NCBI GenBank assembly: GCA_022825825.1
Contig: JAJDWA010000027.1
Location: 108,902-172,901, forward strand
Reading direction: 5' to 3'
Source: Candidatus Poribacteria bacterium
GTDB taxonomy: Bacteria; Poribacteria; WGA-4E; WGA-3G
Length of the DNA stretch: 64,000 nt
Positions 17,123-26,236 of the stretch are shown here, piece after piece. The notes under the pieces are model-generated. The model searched no databases and was not told where the DNA came from. It worked only from the letters and a program-made list of their open reading frames with translations. How positions within the stretch are numbered: the first letter of the stretch is position 1; each line of letters begins with the position of its first letter. The translations under genes and the position numbers were made by a program.

Positions 17123-17911
17123 CTACCATTGCAAAAAATCTCCTGGCAGCCGTGAACCTGGGTAGTTTCCATTTGCATCTCGATTAGCAATGGGTTCAGG
17201 AATCTCGTCATCCCAATACTCTGGAACGGTGTTTGGTCGGCTGTGCCATGCCAGAATCAAGGTGCGGCGTATATCAGTCAGATTTCTATGGGCAGCGTGT
17301 AAAAGCCTTGCGTCTGCCATTACTAATGAACCTGCTTTGGCACATATATCTACCTGATCTGGGTGGTCGATGAACATGATAGGATGGTCTTCATCAATAA
17401 ACCTCGCTCCCTGTTCATGTGCTGGTACAAGTTGGTCGTGCAGATCAATACGTTTGAGATGTGTGCCGGGAATTACCTTTAAACACCCGTTTTCACGTGT
17501 GGTATCCGAAAGATAGTAATTGAGAAAAATGGTTTGGGGCCACGGGGAACAGCTGAGTGGGTCATTCCAACGCATCCAATCCTGATGCCAATAGAGTGGT
17601 GGACCACCGGCTTCTTTTGTTAAGATGATGATACCCCCGGAAGCGGCAAAATCTCCGAAACCGAGTTGCTCCAACGCATCACGCGACGGTTGCCACTCCA
17701 GCAATTTCTGAATGCACGGGTTATCTGCACCATGAACATTCACGTGTTGCCCCTGATAGATCATCTCGTCTGGCTCCACATGTCCTGCGATGAGTCGTTC
17801 CGATTCATCGTGCAGTTCCTGCAAGAATTCCTCTGTCAATATATCGTCTACAACACAGAAGCCATCACGCAGCATGTGATTCCGTGTTTCTAAGGCGACT
17901 TCAGGTGTCAT
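17123..17911 (-). CDS. Phytanoyl-CoA dioxygenase (PhyH) family protein
   Basis: 262 residues. All Fe(II)/2-oxoglutarate residues expected are present: WHQDWM (H-x-D, about residue 123), the NGCLKVIPGTH block, and the distal LLHAAHRNLTDIRR with its Arg. RDGFCVVDDILTEEFLQEL is the typical PhyH opening. The substrate is unknown. AAGGAG lies seven bases before the ATG. It is the first gene of a two-gene PhyH operon, 54 bp before the HxH paralogue; the two differ widely, so they are not a recent duplication. Confidence 0.82.
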   Translation of the reverse strand: MTPEVALETRNHMLRDGFCVVDDILTEEFLQELHDESERLIAGHVEPDEMIYQGQHVNVHGADNPCIQKLLEWQPSRDALEQLGFGDFAASGGIIILTKEAGGPPLYWHQDWMRWNDPLSCSPWPQTIFLNYYLSDTTRENGCLKVIPGTHLKRIDLHDQLVPAHEQGARFIDEDHPIMFIDHPDQVDICAKAGSLVMADARLLHAAHRNLTDIRRTLILAWHSRPNTVPEYWDDEIPEPIANRDANGNYPGSRLPGDFLQW

Positions 17912-18070
17912 CCATTTACTCCTTAAAAGTTTTAAATTTAACCAATTTTACACAAAATTACTTAAGAACACAACAATTTTTTGTGATTTCTAAGTTTTCA
18001 AAATGGCTCAATGCAAATTTTAGGTGAAATTATTTGTTTAATGTGGTAATATATCCTATATTAAAATTAC

Positions 18071-18091
18071 TGTGCATTCTTTCAATGCACA
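18071..18091 (+). promoter_or_regulatory. Hairpin in the tatA upstream region
   Basis: TGTGCATT (18071-18078) and AATGCACA (18084-18091) form a perfect 8-bp inverted repeat with a 5-base spacer, 28 bases before the tatA ATG. It could be an operator or a 5' UTR hairpin. Confidence 0.4.
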
Positions 18092-18118
18092 AATAACATT
18101 AAAAACTTGGAGGCAGAT

Positions 18119-18322
18119 ATGTTTAGTGGTCCCTGGGAAATAATCGCTATTGTCGTCGTTGCCTTACTCCTATTCGGAGGAAAACGTATACCTGAGTTAG
18201 CCCGCGGTCTTGGCAAAAGTGTTACAAATTTTAAGGCTGGACTCAACGAAGAGCAGACAGACGAAACCGAAACGACTGCACAACAGGAAAAAGAAACACC
18301 ACAAAAAGAGGAAGTTAGCTAA
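18119..18322 (+). CDS. tatA: Sec-independent protein translocase TatA
   Basis: 67 residues from the ATG at 18119; the TTG at 18107 overlaps the GGAGG ribosome site. TatA oligomerises to let folded twin-arginine substrates cross the inner membrane. One short transmembrane helix (about 5-20, EIIAIVVVALLLFGG), the FGGKRIPELARGLGKSV hinge and amphipathic helix, and an acidic Glu/Thr-rich tail are all typical. TatB and TatC are not in the window. The next gene starts 14 bp on. Confidence 0.9.
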   Translation: MFSGPWEIIAIVVVALLLFGGKRIPELARGLGKSVTNFKAGLNEEQTDETETTAQQEKETPQKEEVS

Positions 18323-18336
18323 GTTTTTTACTAACA

Positions 18337-18666
18337 ATGAAAGAGAAATTGCCCGACTTTCTTCAAGGGGTTATAGAAGAATATCCGGAAGTTTGGAAAG
18401 CGTATCAAGGCTTGGGTGAAGCGTGCGGTACTGCCGGACCTCTTGACCCGAAAACAGTGCGGCTTACTAAGCTTGCCTTGGCTATCGGCGCGAAGTCTGA
18501 AGGTGCAGTGCATTCACATACTCGCCGTGCACTCCGTGAAGGAATCACGCGAGAGGAGATCCAACAGGTGGCACTGCTCGCGGTAACTTCTATCGGTTGG
18601 TCATCAAGTATGGCAGCCTTGTCTTGGATTAAGGATGTCATTGATAAGCAGTTCCAATCTGATTGA
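18337..18666 (+). CDS. Carboxymuconolactone decarboxylase (CMD/AhpD-fold) family protein without redox cysteines
   Basis: 109 residues with the all-helical AhpD fold: an LALAIGAKSEGAVHSHTRRALREGITREEIQQVALLAVTSIGW core. In AhpD-type members the corresponding stretch has a C-x-x-C pair ahead of the His; here it reads EGAVHSH, so thiol peroxidase activity is unlikely and a non-redox role is more plausible. It directly follows tatA and may be co-transcribed with it and the TPR gene that begins 9 bp downstream. Confidence 0.7.
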   Translation: MKEKLPDFLQGVIEEYPEVWKAYQGLGEACGTAGPLDPKTVRLTKLALAIGAKSEGAVHSHTRRALREGITREEIQQVALLAVTSIGWSSSMAALSWIKDVIDKQFQSD

Positions 18667-18675
18667 GAAATTAAC

Positions 18676-19938
18676 ATGGAAGTTGATCAAATACGCCAAC
18701 GTTTCATGTTCGCAAAACGAACCTGCGGGGTTTTAATTTTTACTACTGTTTTATTGCTTGCTCCGTCTGTTGTTAGTAGAACTGAAACAACAGCATCAGA
18801 GATGCAGCAAGGTATTGAATACGCCAAACTGAGGCTCTACCCCAAGGCAGCTGGGACTTTTAAATCAATTTTATCGCGAAATCCAACGGATATTAACGCG
18901 CTTTTTCAATTGGCGAATGTCTATAAGTTACAAGATGAGTTAGAATTAGCGATAGAGACGTTCAACAAAATTTTCTCAATTGCTGAGTCGAAAAATATAT
19001 CTACAAACGAGCGAATTTACGGATTTACGCACCTCATGCTCTCGGAAATATACTGTAAACAGAGCAAATTGGATATTGCCGAGCAGCATGCGATGGAAGC
19101 GGTTCAGATATGTTCTACGGATGCTGATACGTATTACCGCCTCGGTTATATCTACACGCATCAAGCGAAATTTGATGCGGCACTTGCAGCGTTTAAACGG
19201 ACACTCACACTTAAACCTGATTTTGCCGAAGTCTATGAATGGCTCGGTTTAATTGCACTTATGCAGCACGAACCGAAGCAAGCGATAGCATACTATAAGA
19301 TCGCAATTCAGAAGAAGCCATACATTCAAAGTGCCTACTATAACCTCGCCAAGGCATACCGTCTTATCGGAGATGTGGAATCAGCAACGGAACAACTCAA
19401 ACTTTTCCAACAGATGAAAACCTACTATGATAAAACTTACGCAATTGAGGGCACTTTGGCAGAAGACCCTTTGAACGCGGCACTTCGCATGAAATTGGCA
19501 GAAATCCATATCGCACACAAACATATATCTGCTGCAATTACCACATACCAAGCAGTGATTAGGTTGAACCCAGAGTTTATAGCAGGATATGACAAATTGG
19601 GACGGCTGTATATGGATCTCAACATGCCGCAACGCGCGATACCTTTTTTTCATAACGTGCTTGAATTGAATCCTGATGCTGTAGAAGCGCATGTCCGATT
19701 GGGATGGCTTTATACCGCACAAAAAACGTTTGACAAGGCAGAAACACATCTGAAAAAGGCTATAGAGAAGATGCCAAAACTTACGCTGGCATATCACGGA
19801 TTGGCTGAGATTTATATAAAACAGGGACACATCGAAAAAGCAATTAACACCTACCAACATATTACACAGCTCGAACCTGACGATAAAGACGCTTGGGCAG
19901 CGTTGCACAAATTAGAACGTCTGAAAAGGGGGGAATAA
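18676..19938 (+). CDS. Exported tetratricopeptide-repeat protein
   Basis: 420 residues. An N-terminal hydrophobic stretch (about 18-34) looks like a signal or anchor. About ten TPR units follow from about residue 45 to the end, with repeated A-x4-F/Y-x3-L and P-containing turns (for example AIETFNKIF, AALAAFKRTLTLKPDFAEVYEWLG, AINTYQHITQLEPDDKDAW). TPR superhelices bind partner proteins. It lies 37 bp before the UnbV/FG-GAP gene, a pairing common in environmental bacteria, so the two probably work together outside the cytoplasm. Confidence 0.75.
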   Translation: MEVDQIRQRFMFAKRTCGVLIFTTVLLLAPSVVSRTETTASEMQQGIEYAKLRLYPKAAGTFKSILSRNPTDINALFQLANVYKLQDELELAIETFNKIFSIAESKNISTNERIYGFTHLMLSEIYCKQSKLDIAEQHAMEAVQICSTDADTYYRLGYIYTHQAKFDAALAAFKRTLTLKPDFAEVYEWLGLIALMQHEPKQAIAYYKIAIQKKPYIQSAYYNLAKAYRLIGDVESATEQLKLFQQMKTYYDKTYAIEGTLAEDPLNAALRMKLAEIHIAHKHISAAITTYQAVIRLNPEFIAGYDKLGRLYMDLNMPQRAIPFFHNVLELNPDAVEAHVRLGWLYTAQKTFDKAETHLKKAIEKMPKLTLAYHGLAEIYIKQGHIEKAINTYQHITQLEPDDKDAWAALHKLERLKRGE

Positions 19939-19975
19939 ACGAAGCGGTAAATTCTATAGGTTATCGGTTATTTTT

Positions 19976-21670
19976 ATGCTAAAGATTAACCATTTTCGCA
20001 CTCCGTATCTCTTTCTCCTATTCATATCATCTCTCATCAATCTCGTATGTTTTCAATATTGTGTCCTCGCTTCAGCTGAACCAATTTTTGTTGACGTTAC
20101 CGAACCTGCGGGTATCTTGTTTGAACATACAGATGGCAGGAGCGGTAAAAGGCTTTTCAATGAATTTCTCGGTTCTGGCGGTGGCTTTTTCGACTATGAT
20201 AATGATGGGTACCTTGACATCTATCTTGTGAACGGTGCAATTCAAACAGAAAACACTCAAGGCAAAGCACCGCATAACGTCCTTTACCGAAACAACGGTG
20301 ATGGCACTTTCACTGATGTTACCGAAATTGCTGGCGTGGGTAGCACCGCCTATGGCACTGGGGCTACCGTCGGTGATTACGATAACGATGGTGACCTTGA
20401 TCTTTACGTTACCAATTTTGGCAAAGATCAACTTTATCAAAACAGTGGTGATGGAACATTTACAGATGTTACAAAACAAGCTCAGGTCGGCAACCCAAAC
20501 TGGGGAACGAGTAGTGCTTTTGCCGATATTGATAATGACGGATACTTAGATCTTTATGTGGCGAACTACGCTGTGTATGATCCGAAGAATGATAAACAGT
20601 GTAAGGAGCGAGGTGTTCACGTTTATTGTGGTCCTCATGCCTATTCCGCAGTTCACGATACTTTTTACAAAAATAACGGAGATGGGACGTTCTCCGATAT
20701 TTCTACCTTATATCGTCCCTCTGACCTGATCCCACAACATGGTTTAGGTGTAACATTCGGTGATTACGACGGTGACGGTGATGCGGATTTATATGTGGCG
20801 AACGATCAAGACCCAAACTTTCTATTCCAAAATGATGGAAAAGGTAAATTTTTAGAACTTGCATTAATTTCTGGTGTTTGCTACAATGATATGGGTAAAG
20901 AAGAAGCTGGAATGGGAACCGATTTCGGTGACTATGATAACGATGGGAAACTTGACATTACTGTCAGCAACTATCAGACAGAGACAAATACCCTTTACCA
21001 TAACTACGATGCCAATTTTTTTATTGACAGGACGATAGCGTCAGGAATAGCAGAAGCAACACACGGTTACCTTGGATGGGGTATCAAGTTTTTTGATTAT
21101 GATAATGACGGGTACCAAGATATCTTTGTAGCGAATGGTCACTTGATGGATAATATCTCTGTGCTTGAAAAGCATGTATCCTATCCACAGAGAAATCTAC
21201 TGTTCAGGAATTTGGGTGATGGCACGTTTGCCAATGTGATGCCACAGGAAGATGGTTTAAGTTTGAAAAAGGTTAGTCGTGGTGCCGCTATTGGTGACTA
21301 CGATAATGATGGTGACCTTGATATTCTTGTTACCAACTGCAATCAACGCCCAGACTTGCTTCAAAACGTTGTCGGCAATCGAAACAATTGGGTCCAAATT
21401 CAGGTTGTTGGGCAGAAAAGCAACCGTTCAGGTATCGGTGCAAAAATAAAAGTTGTGACTGGAACACATGTTCAGTACCGGGAGGTGCAGAGCGGCGGGA
21501 GTTATCTCTCTTTTCATGGCTTACGTGCCCATTTTGGTGTTGGAAAAGCGGAACAGATTGATCTGCTTGAGATTCGGTGGCCTTCAGGTCAAATTGACAA
21601 AGGCACACACCTTTTTGTTAACCACATATATTTAGTTGTTGAAGGAGAGAAAATCGTTTCTATTCAATAA
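19976..21670 (+). CDS. Secreted FG-GAP/VCBS beta-propeller protein with ASPIC/UnbV C-terminus
   Basis: 564 residues. After a signal peptide (about 8-32) come about seven repeats of the integrin-like calcium motif D-x-D-x-D-G-x-x-D (FDYDNDGYLDIY, GDYDNDGDLDLY, ADIDNDGYLDLY, GDYDGDGDADLY, GDYDNDGKLDIT, FDYDNDGYQDIF, GDYDNDGDLDIL), each a predicted Ca2+ loop of a propeller blade. The C-terminal part (about 465-560, NNWVQIQVVG, RSGIGAKIKV, REVQSGGSYLSFHGLRAHFGVG, LEIRWPSGQ) is the ASPIC/UnbV domain. Related proteins (CRTAC1 type) are extracellular adhesion or matrix proteins. It lacks the WxxIK tail of its LamG neighbours. Confidence 0.88.
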   Translation: MLKINHFRTPYLFLLFISSLINLVCFQYCVLASAEPIFVDVTEPAGILFEHTDGRSGKRLFNEFLGSGGGFFDYDNDGYLDIYLVNGAIQTENTQGKAPHNVLYRNNGDGTFTDVTEIAGVGSTAYGTGATVGDYDNDGDLDLYVTNFGKDQLYQNSGDGTFTDVTKQAQVGNPNWGTSSAFADIDNDGYLDLYVANYAVYDPKNDKQCKERGVHVYCGPHAYSAVHDTFYKNNGDGTFSDISTLYRPSDLIPQHGLGVTFGDYDGDGDADLYVANDQDPNFLFQNDGKGKFLELALISGVCYNDMGKEEAGMGTDFGDYDNDGKLDITVSNYQTETNTLYHNYDANFFIDRTIASGIAEATHGYLGWGIKFFDYDNDGYQDIFVANGHLMDNISVLEKHVSYPQRNLLFRNLGDGTFANVMPQEDGLSLKKVSRGAAIGDYDNDGDLDILVTNCNQRPDLLQNVVGNRNNWVQIQVVGQKSNRSGIGAKIKVVTGTHVQYREVQSGGSYLSFHGLRAHFGVGKAEQIDLLEIRWPSGQIDKGTHLFVNHIYLVVEGEKIVSIQ

Positions 21671-21717
21671 TCTATTTTAAAGTAGTCGCTACTTAGACAA
21701 ATTTACAGAGGCACATA

Positions 21718-22500
21718 ATGAAAAAATTACTTATTATGTTAACGCTTTTAACGTTTGTTGTGTCTTTCGCTCACGCAGCAAATGAACCAGAAGATTCGCT
21801 TATCCTCTACATGTCTTTTGATACAGTTGATGGCAAAACCACAATTGATCATTCACTGTATGAAAACCATGGTGAAATGATGGGAAATCCGAAACATGTT
21901 GCTGGCAAATTCGGGAAAGCGCTCAAATTTAACGGCGTATCCGAATTTGTTCAAATCCCACACCATGAAATACTCACTGTTGATAAGAGTGTCACGGTTA
22001 TGGCTTGGATTCATGCTGAGAGACATACAGGACCTGATAATGCGCAATGGCAAGGTATCTTAGCTAAAGGTAACAATCCACGTTCCTATAGTTGGTGGAC
22101 AGAGAAAAACAGCAAGTGTATGCACTTCAGTGTAGGCCCACCGCAAGGTGGTGGTAGTGTTTGCAAAGGTGAAATCAAGCTAAACGAATGGCAACATGTT
22201 GTTGCGCAGATAGATAATGGGACTCACCGTTATTGGATTAATGGGCAAAAGGTTGGTGAAATCGGTAACAAACCGGATCCGCCTGGCTTAGAGGATACAT
22301 CCCCTGTTGTCATTGGCACTGCTGGCGGAGGTAATAAACGATATTTCCTCGGTATGATTGACGAAGTTCGTATTTGGAACCGTGCCCTATCTGAAGAAGA
22401 GATTAATAAACATAAGGATAAAGGGCATTTTGAGATTTTCGCTGTTGATCCGCAACAAAAATTAACAACCACTTGGGGCAATCTAAAGGCACAACATTAG
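21718..22500 (+). CDS. Secreted LamG domain protein (array copy 1) with WGNLK tail
   Basis: 260 residues: a signal peptide ending in AHA, then a single LamG domain with the landmarks DSLILYMSFD, NHGEMMGNPKHVAGKFGKALKFNG, TVMAWIHAERH, WQGILAKGNNPRSYSWWTE, LNEWQHVVAQIDNGTHRYWINGQ and MIDEVRIWNRALSEEEI. It ends with the shared tail VDPQQKLTTTWGNLKAQH. It is the first of four head-to-tail paralogues. GAGG precedes the ATG. Extracellular glycan or protein binding is inferred from the fold. Confidence 0.8.
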   Translation: MKKLLIMLTLLTFVVSFAHAANEPEDSLILYMSFDTVDGKTTIDHSLYENHGEMMGNPKHVAGKFGKALKFNGVSEFVQIPHHEILTVDKSVTVMAWIHAERHTGPDNAQWQGILAKGNNPRSYSWWTEKNSKCMHFSVGPPQGGGSVCKGEIKLNEWQHVVAQIDNGTHRYWINGQKVGEIGNKPDPPGLEDTSPVVIGTAGGGNKRYFLGMIDEVRIWNRALSEEEINKHKDKGHFEIFAVDPQQKLTTTWGNLKAQH

Positions 22501-22596
22501 TAAGATGGACGGTCATTTAGGTTCGTCCAAACTTGGTTTCAACTGTGTCAGGAAAGGATACTTGCAAACCTTTTTAATCTATATGAGGCAGGAAAT

Positions 22597-23369
22597 ATGA
22601 AATCACTTTTGGTTATGCTGACACTTTTAACATTTATAGTTTCTTCCGTATACGCCTTAAATGAACCAGAGGATTCGCTCGTCCTATATTTTTCTTTTGA
22701 TGAAGTCGACGGTAATAACACCATTGATCATTCTAAATATAAGAACCATGGTCAAATGAAAGGCACACCGAAACTGGTAGAGGGTAAATTCGGTAAAGCA
22801 CTCCAACTTAATGGGCAAAGCGACTGGGTTGAAATCCCACATCACGAGACGCTCACCGTTGACAAAGATGTTACCGTCATGGCGTGGATTCATACCGAAC
22901 GTCATGAGGGCCCAACAACCAAAGATGGCAAGGAATTATTGCAAAGAGCAACAATCCGCGTTCTTACAGTCTTTATACCGAAATTCCAAGTAAATGTATG
23001 GCTTTCAGTGTCAACAATGGCACGAGTGTTTGCACTGGGGAAGTCAAATTGAATGAATGGCAGCATGTTGTCGCACAGGTTGATGGTTTAACACATCGGT
23101 ATTGGCTCAACGGTAAAAAGGCAGGCGAATTTGACGATAAAAAACCTCCGCCCGGCAAGGCCGATACACAAAATGTCATGATTGGAAGAACGCACGAAGC
23201 ACAACGGGAGTTTTTAGGTATGATGGATGAAGTTCGGATTTGGAATCGCGCCCTTAGTGAAGAAGAAGTTATTGAACAGATGGGAAAGGGATATTTTGAG
23301 TTTTTCGCTGTTGACCCGAAACTGAAATTGGCTACCACTTGGGGTAACTTGAAGGCACAACAGCGATAA
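22597..23369 (+). pseudogene. LamG domain gene (array copy 2) broken by a single-base deletion
   Basis: The first frame reads a signal peptide and half a LamG domain up to about 22913, then goes out of frame and stops at 23052. The remainder (GIIAKSNNPRSYSLYTE... to the tail VDPKLKLATTWGNLKAQQR) continues in another frame to 23369. Alignment with copy 4 (GPNNQRWQGIL) shows that GGCCC-AACAACCAAAGATGGCAAGG lacks one base after the CCC at 22911-22913. Restoring it gives an intact protein of about 257 residues. Either a young pseudogene or an assembly error. The rest of the sequence is well conserved, which argues for a recent event. Confidence 0.8.
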
Positions 23370-23470
23370 AATGGACGGTCATCTTGATCTGTCCGCAAAA
23401 GGGTTTCTGCTATATCTCTAAGAAAGACTTGCGGAGATTCTTTTAATCTATACAATAAGGAGAAAAAAAA

Positions 23471-24244
23471 ATGAGACATATTTTTATAGTTTTGGTACTT
23501 CTAACGTTTGTGGCTTCTTTTGCCTACGCGTTGAATGAACCAGAGGAATCGCTCATCCTTTACATGTCTTTTGATACAGTTGATGGGAAAAACACTATTG
23601 ACCATTCAAAGTATGAAAACAACGGTGAAATGAAGGGCGACCCAAAACATGTTGATGGCAAATTCGGCAAAGCATTAGAATTTAACGGTACATCCGACTG
23701 GGTTGAAATTCCACATCATGAAACGCTTACCGTGGATAAGGATGTCACTGTCATGGCGTGGATTCACACTGAGAGACATACGGGGCCTGGTGGTGCACGT
23801 TGGCAGGGTATTCTGGCGAAGAGCAACAATCCACGTTCCTACAGTTTCTATACCGAATCACCGAGTAAATGTATGCACTTCGTTGCTGGGGGCGGTAGTG
23901 TCTGCCAGGAGGGTGAAGTCAAGTTAAACGAATGGCAACACGTGGCTGCGCAGTTGGATAGTGGTACCCACCGGTACTGGATTAACGGTCAGAATGTCGG
24001 TGAATATGGTGGCAAACCGAATCCACCGGGCAATGCAGACACATCTCCTGTCTTTATCGGAACTACAGCGGAAGGGGCCGGTCGTTTGTTCCTTGGTTTA
24101 ATTGACGAGGTGCGCATCTGGAACCGTGCACTAACCGAAGAAGAGGTTATTGAACAGATGGAGAAGGGACACTTTGAGCTCTTCCCTGTCGACCCTCGCC
24201 ACAAATTGGCAACGACGTGGGGAACTATAAAAACCCAAAAATGA
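23471..24244 (+). CDS. Secreted LamG domain protein (array copy 3) with WGTIK tail
   Basis: 257 residues: signal peptide (about 3-20), then LamG landmarks close to copy 1 (ESLILYMSFD, GKFGKALEFNGTSDWVEIPHHETLTVDKDVTVMAWIHTERH broken at the same points, WQGILAKSNNPRSYSFYTE, LNEWQHVAAQLD, LIDEVRIWNRALTEEEV). It ends VDPRHKLATTWGTIKTQK. AAGGAG precedes the ATG. A family 1 repeat follows, separating it from copy 4. Confidence 0.8.
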   Translation: MRHIFIVLVLLTFVASFAYALNEPEESLILYMSFDTVDGKNTIDHSKYENNGEMKGDPKHVDGKFGKALEFNGTSDWVEIPHHETLTVDKDVTVMAWIHTERHTGPGGARWQGILAKSNNPRSYSFYTESPSKCMHFVAGGGSVCQEGEVKLNEWQHVAAQLDSGTHRYWINGQNVGEYGGKPNPPGNADTSPVFIGTTAEGAGRLFLGLIDEVRIWNRALTEEEVIEQMEKGHFELFPVDPRHKLATTWGTIKTQK

Positions 24245-24264
24245 TAGTTTCAATTAGGGTGAAT

Positions 24265-24359
24265 CATAAATATAATTAGACACTTTCATTCCGCGGTAGG
24301 CGAGGTTTCCTAACCTCGCCGTACAGAAGTGTCCAATTAATTCTAAATCTACTATAATA
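24265..24359. repeat. MITE-like element, family 1, copy b
   Basis: About 95 bp. The right end (24327-24359) reversed reads TATTATAGTAGATTTAGAAT then TAATTGGACACTT, the best family 1 terminus. The left end keeps only the inner AATTAGACACTTT. The centre has CGAGGTTTCCTAACCTCG (24301-24318), the REP-like hairpin in opposite orientation. It lies between LamG copies 3 and 4. Confidence 0.5.
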
Positions 24360-24441
24360 GTGATAGGATTGTCCCTTTCACTATTATTTTTATGATACGA
24401 CTTCGGAATTTTCCGAAGCAAAATTTGGAGGAAAATAATTA

Positions 24442-25212
24442 ATGAGAAGTTTGTTTGTTGTATTAATTCTAACCGCGTTTGTTGCATTTTTCGCTTACGC
24501 AGCAGACGAGTCGGATGATTCGCTTATCCTCTATTTCTCTTTTGACGAACTGGATGGGGATATGACAATTGACCATTCGCAATACGGGAATAATGGATCT
24601 ATAAACGGTGCCCCTGAATTGGTAGATGGCAAGTTCGGAAAAGCACTCAAATTTAACGGCACAGATGATTGGATTGAAGTGCCACACGACCCCGTTCTTA
24701 CCGTTGAAACAGGTGTAACCGTGATGGCATGGATTAATGCTGAAAGACACATGGGACCGAATAACCAACGTTGGCAAGGTATCCTTGCAAAAGGTAACAG
24801 TCCGCGTTCATACAGTTTTTACACCGAATCACCGAGTGAATGTATGCACTTTGTTGCTGGGGGTGGTAGTGTCTGCACAACGAAAATTCCGCTTAATGAA
24901 TGGCAACATGTCGTAGCACAATTGGATAGTGACACGCACAGGTATTGGCTCAATGGTGAAAACATTTATGAATCTGGCGGCAAGGGTGCTTTGCCCGGTG
25001 CTGCTGATACATCTAATGTCTTTGTTGGAACTACAGCGGAAGGCGCTAACCGAAGGTTCCTCGGATTGATTGACGAAGTGCGTATCTGGAATCGAGCTCT
25101 TAGCGAGGAAGAAGTCATCGCGGAGATGGAATCCGGATATCAATCGGGAACTGCTGTCGATCCACGTGCCAAATTAGCCACAACATGGGGCATCATAAAA
25201 TCCCATAGATAG
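24442..25212 (+). CDS. Secreted LamG domain protein (array copy 4) with WGIIK tail
   Basis: 256 residues: signal peptide ending near AYA, then LamG landmarks (DSLILYFSFDELDGD, GKFGKALKFNGTDDWIEV, TVMAWINAERH, NNQRWQGILAKGNSPRSYSFYTE, LNEWQHVVAQLDSDTHRYWLNG, LIDEVRIWNRALSEEEV) and the tail VDPRAKLATTWGIIKSHR. It is the most diverged copy of the array. GGAGG precedes the ATG. Its intact frame was used to locate the deletion in copy 2. Confidence 0.8.
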   Translation: MRSLFVVLILTAFVAFFAYAADESDDSLILYFSFDELDGDMTIDHSQYGNNGSINGAPELVDGKFGKALKFNGTDDWIEVPHDPVLTVETGVTVMAWINAERHMGPNNQRWQGILAKGNSPRSYSFYTESPSECMHFVAGGGSVCTTKIPLNEWQHVVAQLDSDTHRYWLNGENIYESGGKGALPGAADTSNVFVGTTAEGANRRFLGLIDEVRIWNRALSEEEVIAEMESGYQSGTAVDPRAKLATTWGIIKSHR

Positions 25213-25242
25213 AGGTTAGACGGTTATAATTCGAGTATTTCT

Positions 25243-25271
25243 TGTAGGTGAGCTTAATACGCTCACCTACA
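25243..25271. terminator. Hairpin after the LamG array
   Basis: TGTAGGTGAGC (25243-25253) and GCTCACCTACA (25261-25271) form a perfect 11-bp stem with a 7-base loop, 30 bp behind the last LamG stop. No T-run follows on the + strand, so termination is only probable. Confidence 0.5.
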
Positions 25272-25331
25272 CCCTTTCAGAAGAAAATGAATTGAGGTTG
25301 AAGGACGCCTCTCTTACTGAAAAAGGAGAAT

Positions 25332-25742
25332 ATGGATAACGTGAACGGAAAATTTATAGCATCCCAAGAAGTAGAAAGGGACCATTTAGATTGGGGAACA
25401 GTCGGGTGGCTCAGTCGTCCCGAAACGACGGGCGCGAAAGATATTGTCGCAATGGAAGTGAGCCTCTCACCTGGATATGGACATGATTTTCATAAACATC
25501 CCGATCAGGAAGAGGTTATTTACGTTATAGAAGGTAGCGTGGAGCAGTGGTTGGAAGATAAAAAACAGACGTTAAATGCTGGTGACTCTGTGTTCATCGC
25601 AGCGGATATTGTTCACGCATCTTTTAATGTCTCAAATCAACCTGCAAAGTTGTTTGTTACGTTGAGTCCGAGCAAAGGTGAAGAGGGATACCAGCTCATT
25701 GATGTTTATGATGAGGCACCGTGGAATACCTTGCGCTCATAA
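25332..25742 (+). CDS. Cupin domain protein
   Basis: 136 residues forming one double-stranded beta-helix. Cupin motif 1 is seen as GYGHDFHKHPDQEEVIYVIEG broken over about 48-68, with H, H and E as likely metal ligands. Motif 2 is GDSVFIAADIVHASFNV (about 85-101), with the last His. The opening (SRPETTGAKDIVAMEVSLSPG) resembles small cupins of the sugar-isomerase or dioxygenase type. The activity cannot be assigned. AAGGAG precedes the ATG. Confidence 0.75.
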   Translation: MDNVNGKFIASQEVERDHLDWGTVGWLSRPETTGAKDIVAMEVSLSPGYGHDFHKHPDQEEVIYVIEGSVEQWLEDKKQTLNAGDSVFIAADIVHASFNVSNQPAKLFVTLSPSKGEEGYQLIDVYDEAPWNTLRS

Positions 25743-25850
25743 ACGTGCAACTGACTGTAGTCCAACATATAATTGACTTGGCACTACAGCGCGCGGATCC
25801 GCAGATTGATTTTACTTTATCTTGTTATCCTGCCACTAAACGGATATAAT

Positions 25851-26206
25851 TTAACGTAAGTTCGGTATAAGCAATTTGGGGAATTGGTGCGGTTAGGAAG
25901 CCGCACCTTATGCGTCAATTTTAGAAATGTTTGGGTTATTGTGAACACCTCTAAATACCCATGATTATTGAGATTGTCCCGTATTTAGTCCCGTCCGAAC
26001 GATATGCAGATGTCAATAACATGTTCATAAACATTGCGTCCTCGACAAATACCACACGCGTATTTGGCGTTGATTCACGGGACTGAAGAGCATTATTCTT
26101 TAAATTGACGCCTATGGCACCGTTAGGAAACCGCACCTACCGTGGCTATAAGAGTAGAATTCAACGCATTGAGCACTTCACATCTCGGACATTGTACTTA
26201 CGTTAA
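25851..26206. repeat. MITE-like element, family 2, copy B
   Basis: About 356 bp bounded by TTAACGTAAG (25851-25860) and CTTACGTTAA (26197-26206), a perfect 10-bp inverted repeat. The left end continues TTCGGTATAAG as in copy A at 2157. It contains two REP-like hairpins (GGTGCGG...CCGCACC at 25886-25907, and ACCGTTAGGAAACCGCACC near 26119-26137). These are bordered internally by a second inverted repeat around GCGTCAATTT. A 61-codon frame inside has no recognisable content. Confidence 0.5.
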
Positions 26207-26236
26207 TTTATAAGAAACCTTTGGGATTGAACAATT

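Noticed and set aside
19381..19908. 175-residue - strand ORF
   Set aside because: It is the mirror of the TPR repeats in the 18676 gene and contains no domain.
25951..26136. 61-residue ORF inside a repeat element
   Set aside because: It lies between the inverted repeats of a MITE-like element, lacks a ribosome site and resembles nothing.
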